From JBPYFK01 sp051984675 (GTDB lineage: Bacteria; Actinomycetota; Actinomycetes; Mycobacteriales; Pseudonocardiaceae): a stretch of DNA of 6,798 nt. Under the pieces are notes generated by a model, which saw only the letters and a program-made list of their open reading frames with translations, was not told where the DNA came from and made no database searches. The stretch spans positions 1 through 6,798 of the forward strand of contig JBPYFK010000135.1 in NCBI GenBank assembly GCA_051984675.1. Reading direction: 5' to 3'. Each line of letters begins with the position of its first letter. Within the stretch, counting starts at the first letter, position 1. Below are positions 1 through 4,975 of the stretch, piece after piece. The translations under genes were made by a program, and so were the position numbers.

Positions 1-28
1 CAAGAAGGACAAGGACTCCGACGACTAA
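1..28 (+). CDS. 3' end of an unidentified gene (truncated by window edge)
   Basis: Reading from base 2, eight sense codons give KKDKDSDD and then TAA at 26-28. A charged Lys/Asp tail directly before a strong rightward terminator is what the end of a real gene would look like. Too little is present to name the product, and the reading frame is inferred only from the stop codon and the terminator behind it. Confidence 0.5.
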
Positions 29-57
29 CGGATCACCAAGGATTCCTCCACGCAAGC

Positions 58-94
58 GTGGCCTGGCCCCCTTCAAGGGGTCAGGCCACCTTTT
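58..94 (+). terminator. Intrinsic terminator, rightward
   Basis: GTGGCCTG (58-65) pairs with CAGGCCAC (82-89). The stem continues through a G-T wobble and CCCC/GGGG to a short loop around 71-76, and TTTT follows at 91-94. This makes a 13-pair GC-rich hairpin with a short U-tract 30 bases after the stop codon at 28. The opposite strand has no T-run after the stem, so it mainly serves the rightward gene, although the stem could also slow leftward transcription coming from 111. Confidence 0.85.
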
Positions 95-110
95 GCGCAG
101 ACGGACCGCT

Positions 111-624
111 CTACCTGCGTCTTACCGGCCTACGACGCGGAAGGCGGTGGGAAGGGCGCGCAGATGGAACGTCGATCCCGGTGAGGCGCTCGTAATCCTG
201 GACTGGACAGACGCGAGCGACTATGAGACCGCCCTGGGCTACCTGCGCGCCCGGACAAGCGACCAGACGCTCCAGGTCGCGGGGCATCATCGCCGTCCCG
301 TCCGGCGTGGCCAGGAACTCCAGCGGATCGGGGTGGTGCGCCTGGCGGGCCAGCCAGGCGAGAAACGTGGGGCTTGCTGCCTGCACGTCGATCATCGACG
401 CCTCAGCCACCACTCGCTGTCGCGGGGACCAGCTCAGGAAGTTGGTCGGCGACGGCTGCGGCCAGCGCCGCCCCGAGCTGGGCGCAGCCGTGGGCATCCA
501 CCAGGTCATGGAACTGCGTGAGCGCCGTGTGTTCGTCGTGGCCGGCGAGGGTGCTCAGCCGGTGGACCTCAGCCACCAGGTCCACGGGCACGGCCTGCGG
601 CATCAACACTTCTCGCATGGACAT
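111..624 (-). pseudogene. Hypothetical protein gene split by a +1 frameshift
   Basis: Two leftward frames join into one protein. The first, from ATG at 624, encodes MSMREVLMPQ... up to ...ADQLPELVP and then stops at 403-405. The second continues as VVAEASMIDVQAASPTFLAW and ends at TAG 111-113. Dropping one base from the GGGG run at 424-427 (CCCC on the coding strand) joins them as a 170-residue protein: an alanine/leucine-rich helical N-half, a central segment with AASPTFLAWLARQAHHPDP, a CPG and a VCP cysteine, and an Arg-rich tail. I do not recognise a named domain, although the central part resembles conserved actinobacterial hypothetical proteins. The start is uncertain: ATG at 618 or 603 is also possible, and 603 has GAGAAG six bases upstream. 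It lies 87 bases downstream of the zinc-ribbon gene on the same strand and is probably co-transcribed with it. It may instead be a sequencing error or a recoded gene. Confidence 0.6.
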
Positions 625-711
625 GACCGCCAGCCGAGCACGAACCCCCGGTGTGGCCAAGGCGCTCGCTTCGCATGCCGGCCCACGCCACCCCATCGTG
701 TGCCCGAAAGG

Positions 712-1035
712 CTAGGTGGCCGGCACCCACATCGGCCGAGTGAGAAAGCCGTCACGGGCGCGGGTGACGAGCATGGTGTCCCTCTCGATGCCCAGGTGGT
801 GGCAGTGCTGCCCGGCGCGCCACGCAGCGACCGGCCCGGACCACCCCGGCAGCGCCACACTGCAGGCCCGGCGGCAGCGACGACACAGGGTCACGCACGC
901 CACCCCGAGGGACGCGTCGACGGCCACCGCCGCCAACTCCTCCGACACGTGGCAGCGTTCGCACACCTCCGCACTCGGACATTGACTGGTGTCATCGAGG
1001 TCCGCGACGGTCGACGGGGGGTGGCGAGTAGTCAT
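712..1035 (-). CDS. Cysteine-rich, zinc-ribbon-like hypothetical protein
   Basis: This gene encodes 107 residues starting MTTRHPPSTV. The ATG at 1035 is chosen because AGGGGG lies about eight bases upstream; a longer in-frame start at 1107 has no such support. Cysteines are grouped: C19 and a CxxC at C25/C28 (CPSAEVCERC), then C51, C54 and C58 (LCRRCRRAC), then C78 followed by two His and LGIERD. This spacing suggests one or two structural Zn sites of the ribbon type. No signal peptide or membrane segment is visible, so it should be cytoplasmic. I recognise the overall type (Asp-Asp-Thr-Ser, Cys-rich N-part, GW-G-V middle, HC-HLGI end) as a conserved actinobacterial hypothetical protein of unknown function, so a role in nucleic-acid or protein binding is only inference. 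It is the upstream member of a leftward pair with the disrupted gene at 111-624. Confidence 0.7.
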   Translation of the reverse strand: MTTRHPPSTVADLDDTSQCPSAEVCERCHVSEELAAVAVDASLGVACVTLCRRCRRACSVALPGWSGPVAAWRAGQHCHHLGIERDTMLVTRARDGFLTRPMWVPAT

Positions 1036-1202
1036 GGTTTGGCCCCCTAGGGCCGGTTGGGTCACAAGATCGAGCAACCTTCCAGGGTCCCCTACCACCC
1101 CCGCCACCGAAATGGGCTACTTGGCGGCGTTTCGCGAGCGCTTACCTGCACCGAGTGGCGCAATACCGACGCGGCCACGATGGAGACATGGCCGAGGGCA
1201 GC

Positions 1203-1370
1203 ATGATCCACGGACCCCGGCATCTGACCTGGGCCGATCACGCCGAAGAGCACCGCAGGCGGGACGAGCGCCCGGTGTACGTGTTCGCCCCCGGCGGCTG
1301 GCCCGGATTGGCCTGGTGCACGTCATGCCAGCGTGGCGTCTGGATTCACAGCGACCCGGACGGACGTTAG
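1203..1370 (+). CDS. Small CxxC-containing hypothetical protein
   Basis: This encodes about 55 residues beginning MIHGPRHLTWADHAEEHRRR and ending at TAG 1368-1370. It has a tract of charged residues, then VYVFAPGGWPGLAWCTSC with C39 and C42 as a CxxC pair, followed by RGVWIH. The Trp/Gly-rich CxxC segment looks like a genuine half zinc-ribbon rather than a chance frame. GAGGG at 1194-1198, four bases before ATG 1203, favours this start. ATG at 1188 (60 residues) has GGAG only two bases away, and GTG at 1155 would give 71 residues. It is transcribed divergently from the zinc-ribbon gene that starts at 1035. I do not recognise a function. Confidence 0.5.
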   Translation: MIHGPRHLTWADHAEEHRRRDERPVYVFAPGGWPGLAWCTSCQRGVWIHSDPDGR

Positions 1371-1808
1371 GGGTGCGCCGCCGCAGGCCCCCCGACAACT
1401 ACGACGGCGCCGTGATGCGCCAGGCAGCCCTTCCGGCGCATCTCGGAAGTCGGCGCGGTTTTCGCCCGCAGCCCCGCTGGCGAACCCGCAGCTCGGACTT
1501 CCTTACTAATTTGGGTGTTCAGCCGGTTGCCGAGCTATGCGCCCTGACACAGACGTGTGACCAGCGCCACTTGTGCGTGGTCAGGATCTCCGCAAGAGGC
1601 CCCATCAGCGCTTCAACCAGGACTTTCAGCCCTACAGCCCGGCCACACGGTGGTCGAGCATCGGTCGGCCGGGCCAGCTCCGGTGACCGGACCCGAGGGC
1701 GGAAGGGCCGCCGCAGCACTCGCATGGTGTGTCGGTTCCGCCAGTCGATCAGCAGACGATGACCCGCCCCGGGTACCGGCCAAGGCCCGTGACCTGCGAA
1801 GGGGACGT
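1371..1808. other. 438-base stretch without a convincing gene
   Basis: The open frames here have Arg/Pro/Ser-rich compositions typical of non-coding GC-rich sequence. The one leftward frame with protein-like text (about 1519-1630, containing LKVLVEALMGPLAEILTTHK) has no start signal or partner and may be a gene fragment I cannot identify. The stretch contains one strong hairpin (1415-1441) and a local AT-rich TACTAAT at 1504-1510 that resembles a -10 box but has no clear -35. The ku promoter should lie in the right half; I cannot place it with confidence. Confidence 0.5.
1415..1441. terminator. Strong hairpin downstream of the small CxxC gene; possible terminator
   Basis: ATGCGCC (1415-1421) pairs with GGCGCAT (1435-1441). 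After a single bulged A, two more G-C pairs (1423-1424 with 1433-1434) close an eight-base loop. The hairpin lies 45 bases after the stop at 1370. There is no T-run on either strand, so it would have to act as a U-less actinobacterial terminator; its role is not shown. Confidence 0.3.
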
Positions 1809-2621
1809 ATGCAAGCCGTGTGGACGGGCACTATTGCCTTCGGCCTGGTCAACATCGGTGTCCGTGTCCTGGCCGCGACGGAGTCCAAGTCGGTGACCTT
1901 CCGCCAAATACACCGCGTTGACCAGGGCCGCATCCGTCATGAGCGGGTCTGCACCCTAGAGAACAAGCCTGTGCCCTGGGACGAAGTAGCCCGCGGATAC
2001 GAGACACCAGACGGGGCACTGATCCAGATCAGCGACGACGACCTCGCAGCACTGCCCTTGCCCACCGCGCGGACCATTCAGGTCCTGGAGTTCGTACCGC
2101 TGGACGAGATCGACCCCATCGCGTACGACCGCACCTACTACCTCGACCCCGCCCAGCCCACCTCCGTCCGGCCCTACGTCCTCCTCCGCGACACCCTGGC
2201 CGCCTCTCACCGAGTCGCCGTCACCAAGGTGGCCCTGCGCCAGCGCGAACGGCTCGCCCTGCTACGCGTGGTCGGGGACGCCATCACCTTGCAGACGCTG
2301 CTGTGGCCCGACGAAATCCGCACCCCCAAACTGCCCCACCTGGCCACAGCCGACCAAGACCAGGCGCAACCGCCGACCCAGGAATACGAGATGGCCCGGA
2401 TGCTGGTGGACGCTCTGTCCTCGGACACCTTCGACGCCGCCGCCTACCGCGACACCTACCGCGACCGGCTCCACGAACTCATCAATGCCAAGCTCGCCGG
2501 CCAGGAGGTCACCGTGCCCTCCCCACGCGGCGACACCACTGGCCCCGACCTCCTCGACTTGCTGCAAGCCAGCATCGCCTCGGCCCAGGCCCGTCGAGAC
2601 CAGGAGACACCACCCAGCTAA
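1809..2621 (+). CDS. ku: Bacterial non-homologous end-joining protein Ku
   Basis: This encodes 270 residues. Bacterial Ku forms a homodimeric ring that threads onto double-strand DNA ends and recruits the ligase LigD for end joining on the chromosome. The family signature is plain: MQAVWTGTIAFGLVNIGVRV at 1-20, FRQIHRVDQGRI at 31-42, C48, RGYETPDGALIQIS at 62-75, FVPLDEIDPI at 95-104, YYLDP at 110-114, and LLWPDEIR at 164-171. The ring-forming core is complete. ATG 1809 starts exactly at the conserved N-terminus and has AAGGGG (1799-1804) four bases upstream; the open frame reaches further back but that part is not Ku-like. After the core there is a helical region (DALSSDTFDAAAYRDTYRDR) but no Lys-rich tail. 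No ligD is present in the window. The stop TAA (2619-2621) coincides with the candidate left edge of the IS110 element, so the original 3' end may have been altered. Confidence 0.95.
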   Translation: MQAVWTGTIAFGLVNIGVRVLAATESKSVTFRQIHRVDQGRIRHERVCTLENKPVPWDEVARGYETPDGALIQISDDDLAALPLPTARTIQVLEFVPLDEIDPIAYDRTYYLDPAQPTSVRPYVLLRDTLAASHRVAVTKVALRQRERLALLRVVGDAITLQTLLWPDEIRTPKLPHLATADQDQAQPPTQEYEMARMLVDALSSDTFDAAAYRDTYRDRLHELINAKLAGQEVTVPSPRGDTTGPDLLDLLQASIASAQARRDQETPPS

Positions 2622-4084
2622 TGGCCCTGAAAAGCTGGACGGGTCGTGGAGCTTCCTTACCTTCGTTGGCGTCGAACAGTCCCGTTAGGGTCTGCGCCGA
2701 CCCGCGGACGTCGGGCAGGGCTCGCGTGGCGCTACGCCCTCGAAGGCTACGGGGGAATGGCCCGCCCGGCGTCTCGTGGCGGCTTCGACCTCCGATTGGG
2801 ATATGCGACGTCGATCGCTGTGTAAGGAAGTGCTGGTGAGGTCGTCCAGCGGGTCAGAGTCGAAATGACCTTTCGGGAGGAGGTAGCTGATGGCACACGT
2901 CTGGGCCGGCGTCGATGCGGGCAAGCAACATCATCACTGCCAGGTGGTCGACAAGGAAGGACGTCGGTTGCTGTCCAGGCGCGTGACCAACGATGAGCGC
3001 GCGTTGCTGAAACTCATCGCCGATGTGACGGCTCTGGCTGACACGTTGACCTGGGCGATTGACCTCGCCCACGGTGGCGGCGCACTGTTGATCGCGCTTC
3101 TGGTCAACCATGGACAGCACGTCGTCTATGTGCCTGGCCGTGTGGTGCACGCGGCATCCGGGATGTATCGGGGTGACGGCAAGACCGATGCTCGCGATGC
3201 TGCGGTGATTGCAGAGCAGGCTCGGATGCGTCGCGACCTGCAGTCCATCCATGCTCCCGAGGAGCACGTCGTCAAGCTCCAGATCTTGACCGCGCACCGA
3301 GCGGATCTCATGCAGGACCGAACCCGCACCGTCAACAGGTTGCGCAAATCAGCTGTTGTCCTACTTTCCTGCGCTGGAGCGGGCGTTTGACTTCGCGGGC
3401 GCGGTCGGGCCACGCAAACTCTTGCTGGGCTTTCGCACTTCGAAGACGTTACGCGAGATCGGGATGAGCAGGCTCGTGTCCTGGCTGAAGATCCATCATG
3501 TCCGCCATCCCACGAAGGTCGCCGAAGCGGCGATCGCTGCCGCTGAGTCACAGCACACGCAGCTCCCGGGCGAAGAATGCGCGGCCGAACTCGTCAAACG
3601 CCTGGCCCGGCGGATTCTGGCCTTGGACGACGAGCTTGCCGAGCTGGACCGCTGGATCGAACAGGAATTTCGCCGGCACCACCAAGCCAAGGTCCTTCTG
3701 AGCATGCCCGGATTCGGTCACCTGCTGGCTGCCGAGTTCGTCGCCGCCACCGGCGGTGAGGTCACCACGTTTGGCTCGGCCGACCGGCTGGCTGCATTCG
3801 CGGGTCTGGCTCCGGTGGCCCGAGACTCGGGACGCGTCACAGGAAACCTGCGCCGGCCGCAGCGGTACAACCGGCGGCTGCTGCGCGCGTGCTACGTGGC
3901 CGCGCAGGTCAGCGTGCGATGCTGCCCCGAGTCCCGTCGTTATTACGAAGCGAAGCGCGCCGCGGGCAAGAAACATACTCAAGCGTTGCTGTGTCTGGCC
4001 CGACGACGCGTGAACGTGCTCTGGGCGATGTTGCGCGACAACCGGCCTTTTTGCCCTCCGCATACGCGGCTTTCAGCTATTGGC
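2615..4084 (+). mobile_element. IS110-family insertion sequence (ends tentative)
   Basis: The element consists of a 268-base non-coding leader, a transposase frame of the DEDD/serine type, and almost no sequence after the transposase. This is the layout of IS110-group elements, which lack terminal inverted repeats. CAGCTA-A-TGGC (2615-2625) and CAGCTA-T-TGGC (4074-4084) form an 11-base near-direct repeat 1459 bases apart, which fits a typical IS110 length of about 1.2-1.5 kb. I take these as the boundary and target/core regions; the exact crossover base cannot be seen. Both neighbours, ku and arsI, end at these repeats. The transposase is frameshifted, so this copy is probably inactive on its own. 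Confidence 0.55.
2622..2889 (+). ncRNA. Candidate IS110 bridge-RNA leader region
   Basis: This is the non-coding stretch between the ku stop and the transposase start. In IS110-group elements the region 5' of the transposase encodes a structured bridge RNA that pairs with donor and target DNA (established for IS621). Here I see stable stems: 2692-2695 plus 2697-2701 with 2710-2718 (nine pairs, one bulged G, eight-base loop), immediately followed by AGGGC (2717-2721) with GCCCT (2736-2740) enclosing GTGG/CTAC, and TCGAAG (2740-2745) with CTTCGA (2783-2788). Some of these stems share bases and would be alternatives. Exact RNA ends and guide loops cannot be set from one sequence. Confidence 0.35.
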
Positions 4085-4090
4085 GGCTGA
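2890..4090 (+). pseudogene. IS110-family transposase, interrupted by a one-base frameshift
   Basis: ATG 2890 follows a very strong ribosome site (GGGAGGAGGT, 2875-2884). The first frame runs to a premature stop at 3388-3390 (166 residues), and the rest is in the next frame up to TGA 4088-4090. Removing one A from AAA at 3346-3348 turns RLRKSAVV into RLRNQLLSYFPALERAF and restores 399 residues, the usual IS110 length. The N-terminal RuvC-like DEDD domain has GVDAGK (D9), WAIDLAHGG (D58) and GKTDARDAA (D100, D103). A central helical region follows. The C-terminal Tnp domain has a helix-hairpin-helix-like LLSMPGFGHLLAAEF (about 269-283) and the presumed catalytic serine in ARDSGRVTG (S313). In this family the enzyme recombines IS ends with target DNA using a bridge RNA. 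Its 3' end overlaps the arsI 3' end by 18 bases in opposite orientation. The N-terminal fragment alone lacks the serine domain and is unlikely to be functional. Confidence 0.9.
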
Positions 4091-4516
4091 CTCCTTGTCA
4101 CTGGCGCAGCACGCCGCCTGCATGGCCGTTCCGTCCTGGCCGTAGGTGGCGGAGTCGGCCTTGACGACGTAATACTCCCAGGGCTCCTTTCCAGGGCCGT
4201 GGACCCAGACCTTGTCCTGGACGGCATAGCAGCAGGTCGCGTCCGTCTCGGAGGCGGTGAACAGCCCCAGCGCCGACAAACGGTCGGTGGCCTCGGTGAC
4301 CTCTTCGGTGGTGTCCATCTCGACGCCGAGGTGATCCATCACGGTGTCCTGGCCGGCTTCTCCCTCCAACAGGACGAGCTTGAGCGGCGGCTCGGTGAGG
4401 GCGAAGTTGGCGTAGCCGGGCCGGCGCTTGGCCGGTTCGGCGCCGAAGAGCTTGGAGTAGAAGGCGATCGAGCCTTCCAGGTCACCAACCCGGAGAGCGA
4501 GTTGCACACGGGACAT
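4073..4516 (-). CDS. arsI: ArsI/CadI-type dioxygenase, probable organoarsenical C-As lyase
   Basis: This encodes 147 residues forming a vicinal-oxygen-chelate (glyoxalase/dioxygenase) fold. ArsI enzymes use Fe(II) and O2 to cleave the carbon-arsenic bond of trivalent organoarsenicals such as methylarsenite, releasing arsenite in the cytosol. Visible features are two beta-alpha-beta modules (SRVQLALRVGDLEGSIAFYS and the DHLGVEM half), likely Fe ligands Q5, H62 and E114 (PWEYYVV), and the adjacent Cys pair C95-C96 (ATCCYAVQDKVWV), which in ArsI binds the arsenical. CadI relatives look similar, but the Cys pair and the ars context favour ArsI. The C-tail has another Cys pair (QAACCAS). ATG 4516 is preferred over GTG 4519 because AGGAG lies seven bases before it. 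It is divergent from arsR, with a shared control region containing two dyads. The last codons (AAT AGC TGA) overlap the transposase end, so the native C-terminus may have been changed by the insertion. Confidence 0.88.
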   Translation of the reverse strand: MSRVQLALRVGDLEGSIAFYSKLFGAEPAKRRPGYANFALTEPPLKLVLLEGEAGQDTVMDHLGVEMDTTEEVTEATDRLSALGLFTASETDATCCYAVQDKVWVHGPGKEPWEYYVVKADSATYGQDGTAMQAACCASDKESAANS

Positions 4517-4531
4517 CACAGGACTCCTATC

Positions 4532-4545
4532 TCGATAGTCATCGA
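4532..4545. promoter_or_regulatory. Inverted repeat, candidate ArsR operator on the arsI side
   Basis: TCGAT (4532-4536), AGTC, ATCGA (4541-4545) form a perfect 5-4-5 dyad. It lies 15 bases upstream of the arsI start codon, just outside its ribosome site, where a bound repressor would block leftward transcription. ArsR-family regulators bind short AT-containing dyads in such intergenic regions. The assignment is from position and symmetry only. Confidence 0.45.
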
Positions 4546-4570
4546 ATCAGTACTCCTTGAGCTTGCTCCT

Positions 4571-4608
4571 TGGTTCGATGTGTGTCAACTTAGAGGAATG
4601 TCGAACCA
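4571..4608. promoter_or_regulatory. Inverted repeat spanning the arsR start codon
   Basis: TGGTTCGA (4571-4578) and TCGAACCA (4601-4608) are perfect 8-base arms separated by 22 bases. The spacer contains the likely ribosome site (GAGG 4593-4596), and the ATG (4598-4600) abuts the right arm. As DNA it could be an autoregulatory operator; as RNA it could fold into a hairpin that presents or hides the start. The half-site TTCGAT/ATCGAA recurs in the other dyad at 4532-4545, which supports a common binding protein. Confidence 0.45.
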
Positions 4609-4975
4609 GGATTTGCGGGTCCCGGAGGCGGCGGAGAGCACGTTGTGTTGCTCGCCGGTGATGCGGGAACCGTTGAGCGAGCAGCAGTCGGTCGAGCTGG
4701 CGCGGGTGTTCAAGGCGATCGCCGAGCCGGTGCGGCTGCGGTTGCTGTCGTTGATCGCCTCGCACGCCGGGGGCGAGGCGTGCGTGTGTGATCTGACCGG
4801 GGCGTTCGAGTTGTCCGGGCCGACGATCTCGCACCACCTCAAGGTGCTGCGCGAGGCCGGGGTGATTGACGGCGACCGGCGGGGCACGTGGATCTACTAC
4901 CGCGTGCGCCCGGAGACCCTGCGGGTGCTCTCCGAGGCGCTGATGCCCGCCGGTGACGAGGTGGTGTCGGCATGA
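4598..4975 (+). CDS. arsR: ArsR-family arsenite-responsive repressor
   Basis: This encodes a 125-residue winged-helix repressor of the ArsR/SmtB family, expected to bind the divergent arsI/arsR control region as a dimer and to be released by As(III). It shows the metal-binding CxC of ArsR in ACVCDLTGAF (C62, C64) at the start of the DNA-binding region, the recognition helix segment LSGPTISHHLKVLREAG (72-88), and the beta-wing RRGTWIYYRV (94-103). An N-terminal Cys pair C17-C18 (TLCCSPVMREPL) is typical of actinobacterial ArsR and can supply a third thiol ligand. ATG 4598 is chosen because it keeps this CCSP segment; the ribosome site (GAGG 4593-4596) is unusually close, so translation may be leaderless or helped by the local dyad. 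ATG 4661 would remove the Cys pair. The stop overlaps the acr3 start (ATGA), showing translational coupling. Confidence 0.93.
   Translation: MSNQDLRVPEAAESTLCCSPVMREPLSEQQSVELARVFKAIAEPVRLRLLSLIASHAGGEACVCDLTGAFELSGPTISHHLKVLREAGVIDGDRRGTWIYYRVRPETLRVLSEALMPAGDEVVSA

Noticed and set aside
223..1050. Long rightward frame of 275 codons across the left region
   Set aside because: Its translation is Arg/Pro/His-rich with no domain-like pattern and it runs antisense to the two better leftward genes; it is a shadow of high GC content.
1519..1725. Leftward 68-residue frame containing LKVLVEALMGPLAEILTTHK
   Set aside because: Only its middle looks protein-like; the start half is Arg/Pro-rich, there is no ribosome site and I know no matching family. 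It is mentioned only under the gene-free stretch.
1557..1808. Upstream extension of the ku frame
   Set aside because: The added 84 residues are low in hydrophobic pattern and precede the conserved Ku N-terminus; the ATG at 1809 has its own ribosome site.
4199..4597. Upstream extension of the arsR frame
   Set aside because: It is antisense to arsI and crosses the divergent control region; the ArsR N-terminus with CCSP starts at 4598.
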